Part shown: piece after piece, positions 24,814-34,675 of the stretch
How positions within the stretch are numbered: position 1 is the first letter of the stretch
How the letters are laid out: every line of letters starts with the position of its first letter
NCBI RefSeq assembly: GCF_019645815.1
Contig: NZ_CP080997.1
Location: 3,910,880-3,974,879, forward strand
DNA from: Mycolicibacter heraklionensis
GTDB lineage: Bacteria > Actinomycetota > Actinomycetes > Mycobacteriales > Mycobacteriaceae
Direction: 5' to 3'
DNA: 64,000 bases
Notes under the pieces: generated by a model
Seen by the model: only the letters and a program-made list of their open reading frames with translations
What the model was told of the DNA's origin: nothing
The model's database searches: none
Made by a program: the position numbers and the translations under genes

Positions 24814-26085
24814 TTGAGCGAGACAACCTCTGAACCGAAGACCTGCCCCGTGAACGACTTCGACCCCCTCGCACCGCAGTCGTTGCAGTGCCCCTACCCG
24901 TGGTACGAGACGCTGCGCGACGAAGCACCGGTGCACTTCGTGGCCAGCCGGGGCATGTGGTTCGTCACCTCGCGCGAGTTGGTCGCCGAGGCACTGACCA
25001 ATCACGAGGTGTTCTCGTCGAACTTCGGCGTACCGCAGCTTCCGGCACCGGAATCGGTGGCCGCCCAGGTCGCCGAGATCGAAGCCCAAGGCTGGCCGGC
25101 GGTGCCGACCCTGCTCACCGCCGACCCGCCGGAGCATCACTACTACCGACGGATGGTGGCCAAGGCCTTCACACCGCGGCTGATCGCCCAGCAGGAACCG
25201 GCGATCCGCCGGATCGCCACCGAGGTCGCCGACGCGCTACCGGCCGGAGAACCGGTCGACTTCATCCCGGCGTTCGCCGCACCGTTGCCGCTGCGGATCA
25301 TCGCGCACATCCTCAATGTTCCCGACGACCGGATCGGCGACTTCAAGCGGTGGTCAGATCAGTTCGCTCTCACTGTCGGGGCCGAACTCGACGACGTCGG
25401 TCGCCTCGAACAAGCGCGCAGCCTGCTGGAGTTCCAGCGTTACTTCGCCGCCGAACTCGACGATCGGCGGGCCAACCCCCGCGGCGATCTGATCACCGGC
25501 CTGGTCAACGCCCCCGATGCCTCCGACGGCGACGAACCGCTGAGCACCGCCGCCTGCCTGAGCATCATTCAGCAACTGCTGATCGCCGGCAACGAAACCA
25601 CCACCAAGCTGTTGACCAGCACGATGCATATGGCAGCCCAATCACCCAAATGGTGGGACTGGTTGCGGGAGAACCCCACCGAGCGCGTCGAGGCGTTCAC
25701 CGAAGAGGCACTGCGGTACGCCACGCCGGTTCAGAGCATGTTCCGGATCGCCACCGCCGAGACCACACTGGGCGGCTACACCATCCCGGCCGGTGCACTG
25801 GTGGTGCTGGCCTTCGGGTCGGCCAACCGCGACGAGGCCTGGTTCGACCGGGCCGACGAGTTCAATCCCGAACGGGACAACGCCAGGACTCACCTGGCGC
25901 TGGGTCACGGCATCCATGCCTGCCTGGGGGCCCCGCTGGTCCGACTCGAGGCGAGCATCGCATTCGGTGAGTTGGCCCGCCGTTTCAGCGCGATCAGGTT
26001 CGCCGAGGACAACGACTTCACCTACGAGCCCAGTTTCATGCTGCGCGGCTTCAAACGACTCTCCCTGATCTTCGATCAGGCCTGA
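24814..26085 (+). CDS. Cytochrome P450
   Basis: 423-residue soluble bacterial P450 that hydroxylates its substrate with electrons from a ferredoxin. The I-helix motif AGNETT starts at residue 258, ExxR is in EEALRYATPVQS, and the haem-binding loop LALGHGIHACLGAPLVRLE places the axial Cys at 370. TTG start with GGAGG 8 bases upstream. First gene of the mce operon, with only 11 bp to yrbEA. Mycobacterial P450s beside mce loci often start oxidation of the imported lipid, as CYP125 does for cholesterol; a similar job is inferred. Confidence 0.95.
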   Translation: MSETTSEPKTCPVNDFDPLAPQSLQCPYPWYETLRDEAPVHFVASRGMWFVTSRELVAEALTNHEVFSSNFGVPQLPAPESVAAQVAEIEAQGWPAVPTLLTADPPEHHYYRRMVAKAFTPRLIAQQEPAIRRIATEVADALPAGEPVDFIPAFAAPLPLRIIAHILNVPDDRIGDFKRWSDQFALTVGAELDDVGRLEQARSLLEFQRYFAAELDDRRANPRGDLITGLVNAPDASDGDEPLSTAACLSIIQQLLIAGNETTTKLLTSTMHMAAQSPKWWDWLRENPTERVEAFTEEALRYATPVQSMFRIATAETTLGGYTIPAGALVVLAFGSANRDEAWFDRADEFNPERDNARTHLALGHGIHACLGAPLVRLEASIAFGELARRFSAIRFAEDNDFTYEPSFMLRGFKRLSLIFDQA

Positions 26086-26096
26086 CGGGGCTGCGC

Positions 26097-26960
26097 ATGA
26101 CGGTGCAGGCTCCGGAAATCGATGACGCGCCGAACCCGGCAAGCCGGACGATCGGACGGTGGTCGAAGGGCTACCTCGCCCGGCATCCGGTGACGGCACT
26201 GCGCACTGTGGGCGGCCAATGCGTGCTGGCGGTACGCGCTGCGCAATACCTGGTCATCGATATCGCCCGCGGACGCTTCCCATTCACCGAATTCGTCGAG
26301 CAGGCCACCTTCATGGCGCGCACCGCGATTGTGCCGACGATGTTCGTCGCCATACCGCTGAGCGTCACGCTGGCCATCCAATTCAGCTTGTTGGCAGGAC
26401 AACTCGGTGCGACGTCACTGGCCGGGGCGGCCAACGGCCTGGCCGTCATCCGGCAGGGCGCACCGCTGGTGGCGGCCGTGCTGATGGCGGCCGCAGTCGG
26501 GTCGGCGACCGGCGCCGATCTGGGGTCCCGCGCGATCCGGGAAGAGACCGACGCCATGGAGGTCATGGGGGTGTCGGTGATCCGGCGGCTGGTGGTGCCG
26601 CGACTGGTGGCCAGCGTCCTGATCTCGGTCGCCCTCACCGGATTCACCTGTTTCATCGGATTCCTGGCCGGATACGCGTTCACCGTGATGCTGCAAGGCG
26701 GCACCCCGGGCAGCTACACGGCGACGTTCTCGTCCTTCGCGACCGTCGACGACCTAGTCCTGACGTTGCTCAAAGCGGTGGTGTTCGGTGTCATCGTCGC
26801 GATCATCTCCAGCTACAAGGGACTGGACACCCGGGGCGGTCCGGCCGGTGTGGCGAATTCGGTGAACGCCGCAGTGGTGCAATCGATCCTGCTGCTGCTC
26901 TTGACCAACGTCCTGATGAGCCAGATGTATCTGGTGCTGTTCCCGAAAACCAGCTTCTGA
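26097..26960 (+). CDS. Mce ABC transporter permease YrbE-A (MlaE family)
   Basis: 287-residue inner-membrane permease of a Mce lipid importer, with five to six hydrophobic segments. MlaE-family features include EQATFMARTAIVPTMFVAIP, GADLGSRAIREETDAMEVMG (the EIxAL-like coupling helix) and the terminal hydrophobic LLLLTNVLMSQMYLVLF. It pairs with the next permease; the ATPase (MceG-type) is not encoded here and in mycobacteria is normally elsewhere. Confidence 0.95.
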   Translation: MTVQAPEIDDAPNPASRTIGRWSKGYLARHPVTALRTVGGQCVLAVRAAQYLVIDIARGRFPFTEFVEQATFMARTAIVPTMFVAIPLSVTLAIQFSLLAGQLGATSLAGAANGLAVIRQGAPLVAAVLMAAAVGSATGADLGSRAIREETDAMEVMGVSVIRRLVVPRLVASVLISVALTGFTCFIGFLAGYAFTVMLQGGTPGSYTATFSSFATVDDLVLTLLKAVVFGVIVAIISSYKGLDTRGGPAGVANSVNAAVVQSILLLLLTNVLMSQMYLVLFPKTSF

Positions 26961-26962
26961 CC

Positions 26963-27820
26963 ATGACGGCCACCGCCTTTCTTCCTGCCGGCGTTCGGCC
27001 CGTGCTCGCCGCCGCGGACGCGCCGGTCCAGCAGGCGGCACGGATCGGGCACATGGTGGCATTCTTCTTCCGGACCCTGGCCGGGATTCCGCTGGTGCTG
27101 CGCCGGTACCCGCGGGAGTTCTTCCGGCTGCTGTCGGATGTGACATGGGGCAACGGGTCCATCGTCGTCGGCGGCGGCACCGCGGCGGTGGTGCTGCTCA
27201 ACGGCGCCGCCGGCGGAGCCGTGGTGGCAATCGAGGGCTACAACGCACTCAATCTCCTCGGCCTGGGCCCGGCAACCGGGTTGATCACCGCACTGGCGAC
27301 CGTGCGCGAGATAGCGCCGATGATGGCCGCACTGAGCTTCGCGATCCAGGCCGGCTGTCGCTTCACCGCACAGTTGGGCGCGATGCGCATCTCCGAGGAG
27401 ATCGACGCGTTGGAGTCACTGGCCATCCGGCCCATCCCCTACCTGGTGACCACCCGGGTGCTCGCCTCGGCGCTGGCCGTCGTGCCGTTGTTCGTCGTCT
27501 GCCTGTGCCTGAACTTCCTGGTGTGCCAGTTGGTGATCTTCTTGGTCAGCGGGCAGGCGTCTGGCACCTACCTGCACTACTTCGGATTGATGCTCGCCGC
27601 GCGCGACATGGTTTTCGCGGTACTCAAGGTCGCGATCTTCGTCGCCGTCATGTCCACCCTGCAGTGTTACTACGGCTTCTACGCCACCGGCGGACCGCGG
27701 GGTGTCGGCATCGCCGCGGGCCGGGCGATGCGCGCCAGCATCACCATCATGGTCAGCGTCAACATGCTACTCACCATGGCGTTTTGGGGCATTGACGCCG
27801 GCGGACGGCTGGGCGGGTAG
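26963..27820 (+). CDS. Mce ABC transporter permease YrbE-B (MlaE family)
   Basis: 285-residue second permease. The ATG at 26963 begins two bases after the yrbE-A stop. It contains TALATVREIAPMMAALSFAI and MRISEEIDALESLAIRP, the MlaE coupling-helix motif, and ends with a membrane helix near SITIMVSVNMLLTMAFWG. The next gene, mceA, starts immediately at 27821 with no spacer. Confidence 0.95.
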   Translation: MTATAFLPAGVRPVLAAADAPVQQAARIGHMVAFFFRTLAGIPLVLRRYPREFFRLLSDVTWGNGSIVVGGGTAAVVLLNGAAGGAVVAIEGYNALNLLGLGPATGLITALATVREIAPMMAALSFAIQAGCRFTAQLGAMRISEEIDALESLAIRPIPYLVTTRVLASALAVVPLFVVCLCLNFLVCQLVIFLVSGQASGTYLHYFGLMLAARDMVFAVLKVAIFVAVMSTLQCYYGFYATGGPRGVGIAAGRAMRASITIMVSVNMLLTMAFWGIDAGGRLGG

Positions 27821-29074
27821 ATGCCGAACCGATTCGATTTCGACGGCCGGGGCCCGTCCACGCCGGCTTTGGTGGCGAGCGGAATCGCCTTTCTCCTGGT
27901 CTGCGCATTGACCGGCTGGCTGCTGATGGAGAAATCACAGGGGAAGCTGGACCCACGTGTCCAGGTCACCGCGGTACTGCGCAGTGTCGGTGACGGCCTG
28001 CCCCCCAAGTCCGATGTGAAGTTCCGCGGCGTGCTGGTCGGCATGGTCCGCGACGTCATACCAGCCGCGGGGGACGCACCCAACGTGGTACATCTCGATC
28101 TCAAACCCGATCGGGCGCACGGTATCCCGAAGACCGTGACCGCGCGTATCGTCCCGAGCAACGCGTTTGCGGTGTCGTCGGTGCAGCTTGTCGACAATGG
28201 GCCGGCGTCCGCGCTGCGGGGCGGCGATGTCATCACCGAAGACCAGACCCTGGCGACCCAGTTGTTCCAGAACACCCTGGCCAAACTGCGTGAACTCATC
28301 ACGGCGGTCGCTCGTCGCGGCAACGATCAGAGCCTCGGCCTGATCCGGCTGGTGGCCGACGCCACTGCCGGCCAGGGACCGGCGCTGAGCGCGGCAGCGC
28401 AGGGGCTCAACCGAATCGTCGCCGAGATGAACAACCTCAGCATCGAGGACAGCGCGCCGTCCACGTTGGGAACCTGGGAATCGGCCATCGCGGCGCTGCG
28501 CGGCACCGCACCCGAACTGTTGGATTCGCTGCACAACGCCGTGGTGCCGATGCGCACCGTCGCCGAAAGGCAAGCGGCCCTGCATAATCTGCTGACCGGA
28601 GCGCAGGGCACCGTGGGCACCGTGCGCACCGCGATGGACAACCACACCGATGAGCTGGTGGCCATCGGCACCCAGCTGACCCCGGTCGTCGGTGTGCTGG
28701 CCGACAGCTCCGGCAAGTTCCCGGCGATCGCGCTGGGCATCAACAACGTGGTCAACACATTCTTCGACGAGTTGTGGACCCGCACCGGCACCAAGCTGAG
28801 CTTCACCTTCAAGCTGGTGGTCGCGCTGGCCCCGCTGCGCCTCTACACCCGCAGCGACTGTCCCGTCTACGGCGAGCTGCGCGGCCCCAGTTGCGACACG
28901 GCACCCGAGAGCACCCCGGTAGTCGATACGCACGGGATCCCCGACCCCCGCGCCTACGTACCCCCGCCGGGCATCACCCTGCCCGAGCCCGCCAATGCCG
29001 CCGACCAAGTACTGCTTGCTCCTGCTGGAAACCTTTCACCAGAGCCGACTTTCGAACCGGGCGGCACGCCATGA
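27821..29074 (+). CDS. Mce family protein, MceA position
   Basis: 417 residues: an N-terminal membrane anchor (ALVASGIAFLLVCALTGWLL), an MCE/MlaD domain (about 45-125, with SVGDGLPPKSDVKFRGVLVG), a long helical region and a Pro-rich tail. MceA-F build the hexameric tunnel that carries lipid across the periplasm. The cysteines in DCPVYGELRGPSCDT follow the usual MceA tail pattern. The stop overlaps the mceB start (ATGA). Confidence 0.94.
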   Translation: MPNRFDFDGRGPSTPALVASGIAFLLVCALTGWLLMEKSQGKLDPRVQVTAVLRSVGDGLPPKSDVKFRGVLVGMVRDVIPAAGDAPNVVHLDLKPDRAHGIPKTVTARIVPSNAFAVSSVQLVDNGPASALRGGDVITEDQTLATQLFQNTLAKLRELITAVARRGNDQSLGLIRLVADATAGQGPALSAAAQGLNRIVAEMNNLSIEDSAPSTLGTWESAIAALRGTAPELLDSLHNAVVPMRTVAERQAALHNLLTGAQGTVGTVRTAMDNHTDELVAIGTQLTPVVGVLADSSGKFPAIALGINNVVNTFFDELWTRTGTKLSFTFKLVVALAPLRLYTRSDCPVYGELRGPSCDTAPESTPVVDTHGIPDPRAYVPPPGITLPEPANAADQVLLAPAGNLSPEPTFEPGGTP

Positions 29075-30111
29075 CCGCCCACCGGCGCCGGCTGGCCTGG
29101 CTGATCGTGTTCCTGGTGGTGTGCTTCTCGCTCACCTGGACCATTCTGGTCACACTGCGCCGCGACGTGATCGGGCCCACCAACAGCTACACCGCGATGT
29201 TCACCGATGTCACCGGGCTGCGGCCCGGCTCCGACGTCCGGATGGCCGGGGTCCGGGTGGGTCGGGTGGACTCGGTGGACCTGGACCACGATCGCGCCCG
29301 GGTGCGGTTCCGGATCCAGCGCGACCAGCCGGTCTACGGCAACACCAAGGCGTCCGTGGTGTATCAGAACATCATCGGACAGCGCTACATCGGGTTGACC
29401 CTCGCCGACTTCGGCCGCCCGGAGAAGCTGCCCGACGGTGCCACCATCGGCGTGGAACACACCGAGCCGTCGTTCGATGTGACATACCTGCTCAACGGTT
29501 TTGAACCGCTGTTCACCCTGCTGGACCCGGACAACCGGGGTAACTTGTCCAACGCGCTGATCAAGGCTCTGCAAGGCGACTCGAATTCGCTTGCGGTGCT
29601 GATCGCTGAGACCTCCCGTCTGGCGCACTCCCTTGCCGGCCCCGACGACCTGCTGGGTCAGCTGATCACCAGCCTGAACGCGGTCACCCAGAACCTCGCC
29701 GGCCAGGGCGTTGCTCTGCAGACCACCTTGACTCAGGTTCGCGCCGTGGTCGCCGGCCTCAATGTGCGCCGCGACGAACTGATCTCGGCCGCGGGTTCCA
29801 TTTCCACTGTGGTCGGCCGTCTTTCCGGGATTCTCACCGCAGTGCGCCCCGACCTGGAAGACCTCCTCGACCGCCAGCCCGGGCTCCTGTCCACCATGAT
29901 CGCCCGCCAGGATCAGTGGGCCACCATGGGCGCCAACCTGCCCGCGGTGCTCAAGGGGCTGGCCCGGATCACCGGCGACAGCACCGCGATGAGCGCACAG
30001 GCGTGCGACTTCAACTTCACCCTGTTCAACTTCATGAAACCGATCGTGCCCAGCATCGTCAACGCGGCGACCCCCGGCGGTTGGCGCAAATACTCGGCGC
30101 AGTGCAGGTGA
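29071..30111 (+). CDS. Mce family protein, MceB position
   Basis: 346 residues with one N-terminal helix (LAWLIVFLVVCFSLTWTILV) and an MCE domain carrying FTDVTGLRPGSDVRMAGVRV. A helical repeat region follows, and the C-terminus has CDFNFTLFNFMKPIVPSI and a Cys near the end. ATG overlaps the mceA stop, and its own TGA overlaps the mceC GTG, so the mce genes are strictly coupled. Confidence 0.94.
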   Translation: MTAHRRRLAWLIVFLVVCFSLTWTILVTLRRDVIGPTNSYTAMFTDVTGLRPGSDVRMAGVRVGRVDSVDLDHDRARVRFRIQRDQPVYGNTKASVVYQNIIGQRYIGLTLADFGRPEKLPDGATIGVEHTEPSFDVTYLLNGFEPLFTLLDPDNRGNLSNALIKALQGDSNSLAVLIAETSRLAHSLAGPDDLLGQLITSLNAVTQNLAGQGVALQTTLTQVRAVVAGLNVRRDELISAAGSISTVVGRLSGILTAVRPDLEDLLDRQPGLLSTMIARQDQWATMGANLPAVLKGLARITGDSTAMSAQACDFNFTLFNFMKPIVPSIVNAATPGGWRKYSAQCR

Positions 30112-31160
30112 CCGCCGTGGCAGCCACGCAGGTCCGCAAACGGGTCCTCGAGGACCGCAGCCAAGCGTGGCTGGGCGCCCTCGCGGTGCTGACCCTGACG
30201 GCGGTGATCGCCGCTACGACACTGCTCACCACGTTGAACCTCGGAAAGACAACCTATTTCGCCGACTTCCTGCAGGCGGCCAGCATCCGGTCGGGCGATG
30301 AGGTCAGCATCGCCGGCGTCCCGGTCGGCACGGTCGAGGACACCGCGCTGGACGGTGACCACGTGATGGTGTCGATGAAGATTCGTCACGACGTGGTCCT
30401 GGGCTCGCAGACCCGCGCCGCGATCAAACTGAGCACCGTCTTGGGCGCCCGCTATGTCGAACTGAAGCCGGCCGGCGACGGGACTCTTGACGGCCGGCGA
30501 ATCACCCTGGCGCACACCAGCGTCCCCTATGACCTGCAGAAGCTGCTGCAAGATTCCACCAACACGTTCGAAGACGTTGACGCGCAGCGGTTTGCCCAGT
30601 CGATGCAACTGGTGTCCACCCAGCTGCGCGACGTTCCATCGGTCCTGCCGGATGCGCTGGCAGGCGTGCAGAGCCTCTCGCAAGTCATCGCCGAACGACG
30701 CGACCAGATCGCCGGGCTGCTGCGCAGTACCGCCGAGATCGCCGAGATCCTGGGCGGCCAGCAGGCCGACCTCGCCGCCCTGGTCAACCAGGGCCACCAG
30801 CTGTTCGGCGAAGTCGTGGCGCGACGGGACGCCGTGCAGCGGCTGATGGAGGCCGCGACAACGCTGGTCAGCACCGCCCGCGACATCACGGTCGGCGACC
30901 ACGCCCAGCTCGACCGGCTGCTGGGTGACATCCGGCAGGTCACCGCGATGGTGGGCGACCACGACGACCTGCTCCGCAACTTGTTCCAGGCGATGCCGTT
31001 GTCGATGCGAAACGTGGCCAACGCCACCGGGTCCGGGCCATTCCTTGACTTCGCCCTGCCCGGCGGTCTGTTGGTGGACTCCTGGATGTGCGCGATCAGC
31101 GGCCGCGCAGAGCAATACAGGTGGCCGGAGCGTTACCAATATTTCAAGGACTGCGAATGA
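30108..31160 (+). CDS. Mce family protein, MceC position
   Basis: 350 residues. The GTG at 30108 overlaps the mceB stop (GTGA). The N-terminal helix ALAVLTLTAVIAATTLLTTL is followed by an MCE domain with AASIRSGDEVSIAGVPVGTV, then heptad-rich helices (about 130-300). The C-terminus ends YQYFKDCE. Overlaps mceD by 4 bp. Confidence 0.94.
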   Translation: MTAVAATQVRKRVLEDRSQAWLGALAVLTLTAVIAATTLLTTLNLGKTTYFADFLQAASIRSGDEVSIAGVPVGTVEDTALDGDHVMVSMKIRHDVVLGSQTRAAIKLSTVLGARYVELKPAGDGTLDGRRITLAHTSVPYDLQKLLQDSTNTFEDVDAQRFAQSMQLVSTQLRDVPSVLPDALAGVQSLSQVIAERRDQIAGLLRSTAEIAEILGGQQADLAALVNQGHQLFGEVVARRDAVQRLMEAATTLVSTARDITVGDHAQLDRLLGDIRQVTAMVGDHDDLLRNLFQAMPLSMRNVANATGSGPFLDFALPGGLLVDSWMCAISGRAEQYRWPERYQYFKDCE

Positions 31161-32263
31161 CCAAGCGGACCATCCTCGTCGCAGCCATCATGGCCGCCGC
31201 AGCTGCGGTGTTGGGTGCGGGGTACACGCTGCGGCCGGTGGTGAGTACCGGGCCGCGCACCATCACCGCCCAGTTCGACAACGTCATCGGTCTCTACACC
31301 GGCAACACCGTCGCGGTGCTCGGCATGCCGGTGGGTCGGGTGGCCTCGATCAGCCCCAAAAGCAGCTACGTCGAAGTGGTCCTGCAGGTCGACCCGAAGA
31401 TTGTGCTCCCCGTCGATGTGCAGGCGGTGACCGTGGGAACGTCGATCCTCACCGATCGTCACGTCGAACTCACCCCGCCGTATGCCGGCGGCCCGGCTCT
31501 GCCGGACGGTGCCACGCTGCGCCTGGACCGAACCAAGACGCCGATCGAATTCGACCGGGTGCTCAAGATGGTCGACAAGCTCGGCACCGCGCTGGGCGGC
31601 GATGGCCATGGTGGCGGACCGATGGCCGATATCCTCACCGCGACTTCGGAGATCACCACCACGAGCGGGCAGCAGCTCAAGACCGCGCTCGGCCAGCTCT
31701 CGGCAGCGCTGCGCACCGGGGACGATGACGGGCAGGCAACGCGGCGCAACATCACCACGATCATCACCAATCTGAGCAGGCTCACCGATGCGGCAGCCCG
31801 AAACCAAGACGTGGTGCGTGCCTTCGGCTCCGACATCCGGGCGCTCAGCGACATCGTCGCCCAGGAGGGTGTCGGGCGGGGCGCTACCGGACGCGCGCTC
31901 AACCAGGTGCTCGAACAGCTCAACACCTTGCTGACCGACAACGGCGACAACCTGACAGCAACGCTGCGCAGCAGCAACGCGCTGACCAAGGCCCTGGTCG
32001 ACTATCGCCGCGAACTCTCCGAGGTGTTCGACGTCGCCCCGCTGGCGATCGACAACGTGGTCAATGCGATGGACACCGACAACGGCATGCTGCGAGTGGG
32101 TGCGCACTTCGATTCGGTGTTCTTCGACAGTTCGATGACCAAAGAGGTCTGCAACATCCTGGGTCTGCGGCAGTTGGGGTGCCGCACCGGCACCATCCGC
32201 GACCTGGGCCCGGATTTCGGAATCACGTCCGTGCTCGATGCGATGACGAGGTTGGGGCAGTGA
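31157..32263 (+). CDS. Mce family protein, MceD position
   Basis: 368 residues: anchor ILVAAIMAAAAAVLGAGYTL, MCE domain with FDNVIGLYTGNTVAVLGMPV, extended helical domain rich in Thr/Asn/Leu. The C-terminal part has FDSVFFDSSMTKEVCNILGL. Coupled to mceE by a GTGA overlap. Like the other subunits it fits its family length. Confidence 0.94.
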   Translation: MTKRTILVAAIMAAAAAVLGAGYTLRPVVSTGPRTITAQFDNVIGLYTGNTVAVLGMPVGRVASISPKSSYVEVVLQVDPKIVLPVDVQAVTVGTSILTDRHVELTPPYAGGPALPDGATLRLDRTKTPIEFDRVLKMVDKLGTALGGDGHGGGPMADILTATSEITTTSGQQLKTALGQLSAALRTGDDDGQATRRNITTIITNLSRLTDAAARNQDVVRAFGSDIRALSDIVAQEGVGRGATGRALNQVLEQLNTLLTDNGDNLTATLRSSNALTKALVDYRRELSEVFDVAPLAIDNVVNAMDTDNGMLRVGAHFDSVFFDSSMTKEVCNILGLRQLGCRTGTIRDLGPDFGITSVLDAMTRLGQ

Positions 32264-33381
32264 CCGGGCGTCGGCTCGTCGGGTTGCCGGTTGCGGCGGC
32301 GGCAATGCTGCTCGCCGGATGTTCGGTCGGAGTGGAGCAACTGCCGTTGCCCGCGCCCGGAATCGGCGGCGACAGCTACCACCTGAGCGCGGTATTCTCC
32401 AACGCCCTCAACCTGCCGGACCGAGCCAAGGTTCGCCTCGGCGGTGCCGATGTCGGCGAAGTGGTGTCGATGACGGCCAAGGACTACACCGCCGTGGTCG
32501 ATATGCGGATCCTCGCCGACGTCCGGCTGCCCACCGGAACCACCGCCGAGCTGCGGTCGGCCACTCCGCTCGGCGACATCTTCGTCGCGTTGCGACAACC
32601 CGCACCGGCCGACGGTGCGGCGGTTCTCCACGACGGCGACCGCATCCCGATCACCTCGACTCTGGCCGCCGCGACCGTGGAGGAGGTGCTGGCCTCGACG
32701 TCGATGCTTGTCAACGGCGGGGTGATCGGCAACCTGACCCGAGTTCTCAACGGGGTGGGCTCCGCCGTGGGGCACGACGGCGAAGGGCTGGCCGCGATGA
32801 TCCGGGAATCGCGCGCCTTGGTCACCACGATGTCGTCCCGCACCGACGACATCCGCGCGGTGATGCAGCAGACCGCCGCGCTGGCCGACACGCTGAACAG
32901 CCAGCGGAACTCGATCAACGATGTGCTGGCGTCGTCGGCGCCGGCACTGAGCGTCATCGCCGACCACACCGCCACCATCGTCGCGTTGCTGAACCAGATG
33001 GGTGCAGTAACCAGCCAACTGCAACGGTTCCCGTCGATCGCCGGCGTCGACACCCGCAGCCTGATCCACGACCTCAACGAACTGTCCCGCGCTTTCAACG
33101 ACACCGCGGTGGATCCGCAAGTCACGATGGACAACTTCGTGCGAATTCTGCCGCCGGTGCTGAAACTGTTCAGCGCCAACGCAGCCCATTCCGATGTCGA
33201 CCTACAGCAGTTGGCGCTCGGCCACATCCCCGACAAGAACCACCTGGGGGATCCCGAGTTCCACGGCCCCAAGTGGGCCGACTGGGACAACCTGGTCGGA
33301 TCGTTACGGTACGTGATCAGCCAGCTGGGCGATCGGGTCTGGGGTACCGACCGCGGCCGAATCTGGGGGCCACACCAATGA
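32260..33381 (+). CDS. Mce family lipoprotein, MceE position
   Basis: 373 residues with a lipoprotein signal peptide ending in the lipobox LLAGC (Cys at about residue 21), the hallmark of the MceE subunit. The MCE domain carries FSNALNLPDRAKVRLGGADV. GTG start in a 4-bp overlap with mceD; the mceF ATG overlaps its stop. Confidence 0.95.
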   Translation: MTGRRLVGLPVAAAAMLLAGCSVGVEQLPLPAPGIGGDSYHLSAVFSNALNLPDRAKVRLGGADVGEVVSMTAKDYTAVVDMRILADVRLPTGTTAELRSATPLGDIFVALRQPAPADGAAVLHDGDRIPITSTLAAATVEEVLASTSMLVNGGVIGNLTRVLNGVGSAVGHDGEGLAAMIRESRALVTTMSSRTDDIRAVMQQTAALADTLNSQRNSINDVLASSAPALSVIADHTATIVALLNQMGAVTSQLQRFPSIAGVDTRSLIHDLNELSRAFNDTAVDPQVTMDNFVRILPPVLKLFSANAAHSDVDLQQLALGHIPDKNHLGDPEFHGPKWADWDNLVGSLRYVISQLGDRVWGTDRGRIWGPHQ

Positions 33382-34661
33382 ACGTCGTCGAACCGATCGC
33401 CGCGCTGATCCTGCGGACGGTCCGTAGTGGGGTGGCGCACCGGCTGCTGATCTCCGGTCTGGCGCAGATCGCGCTGGTCGTCGTCGGGGTGACGTATCTG
33501 CTTTTCGGCGCGTTGCGCGACAACCCGTTCGCCGATCAGATCACGGTGGCGGTGCACTTGGATGAGTCCGGCGGGCTGCTGGCCAACCAGGATGTCACTC
33601 TGCGGGGAGTGCCGATCGGCCGGGTGGCCTCGGTCGACTTCACCGGCGACGGGGTGCGGGCGATCGCCCGCATCGACGCCCGCGCCAAGATACCGCGCGA
33701 CGGCACGATTGCCCGGGTGTCAGGCCTGTCACCGGCCGGCGAGCAGTACCTCAACTTCGAGCCCACCGATACCACCGGCCCGCCACTCACCGACGGAGCG
33801 GTGATCGACCGCGCCTACACCGCGGCTCCGATCCCGATCTGGCGGTTGCTCGGCAATGTCGACGGCCTGCTGGCGCAGACCGATCCGGTTCAGCTCAAGG
33901 CTGTCCTCGATGAACTCGCGGTCAGCGAGCAGGGGCCCGAGAAGTTGCGGCAGCTGCTCACCGGTAGCCAGCTGCTCATCTCCACGTTGGACGGTGTGCT
34001 GCCGCAAACCATGACGCTGCTGCGCAGCAGCCGCCCGCTGTTCAAGATCTTCGACGATTCATCGAATGGAATGCGTTCTATCGCAAGCAATTTGGGAGCC
34101 ACCCTGGCCGGTGTCACTGACAAGGACGCCGGAATGCGCCGCATGCTGGACGAGACGCCGAAAGTGCTCGCCACGGTCGATCAGGTGATCGCCGACAATT
34201 CCGAGACCGCGGTGCAGCTGTTGGGGAACCTGACCACCGTCGCGCAACTGTCCTACGTACGAGTACCGGCGCTGCAGCAGTTGTTCCGCGACGACCGGCC
34301 GCCGCTGCTCGACGGGGTCGCCAGCCTGATGCACGGCGGTGGCATATGGGCGATCGCCGACATCTACCCGCGGTATATGTGCGACTACTCGCACCCCCGC
34401 GATGTTCCGTTCATCCCGAACTACCCGGAGCCCTACCTGAACACGTACTGCCTCAACGACGACCCCGGGTTACTGATCCGCGGCGCCCGCAACGCTCCCC
34501 GCCCGCCCGGCGACGACACCGCCAATCCTCCCCCCGGTTGGGATCCGCTGCGGCGCACCGATCCCACTCCGGTCGGCCCGCACACGATCCCACTGCCCTA
34601 CGGCGGCCCGGCCATGCCGCCGGAATCCGAGCCGCACCGACAGGGCATCCCGTGGAACTGA
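33378..34661 (+). CDS. Mce family protein, MceF position
   Basis: 427 residues: membrane helix ISGLAQIALVVVGVTYLLFG, MCE domain with DESGGLLANQDVTLRGVPIG, helical domain, and a Pro-rich tail after CLNDDPGLLIRGARNA. Last of the six mce genes. The mce-associated gene starts 14 bp later behind an AAGGAG ribosome binding site. Confidence 0.94.
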   Translation: MNVVEPIAALILRTVRSGVAHRLLISGLAQIALVVVGVTYLLFGALRDNPFADQITVAVHLDESGGLLANQDVTLRGVPIGRVASVDFTGDGVRAIARIDARAKIPRDGTIARVSGLSPAGEQYLNFEPTDTTGPPLTDGAVIDRAYTAAPIPIWRLLGNVDGLLAQTDPVQLKAVLDELAVSEQGPEKLRQLLTGSQLLISTLDGVLPQTMTLLRSSRPLFKIFDDSSNGMRSIASNLGATLAGVTDKDAGMRRMLDETPKVLATVDQVIADNSETAVQLLGNLTTVAQLSYVRVPALQQLFRDDRPPLLDGVASLMHGGGIWAIADIYPRYMCDYSHPRDVPFIPNYPEPYLNTYCLNDDPGLLIRGARNAPRPPGDDTANPPPGWDPLRRTDPTPVGPHTIPLPYGGPAMPPESEPHRQGIPWN

Positions 34662-34675
34662 CAAGGAGATAACGC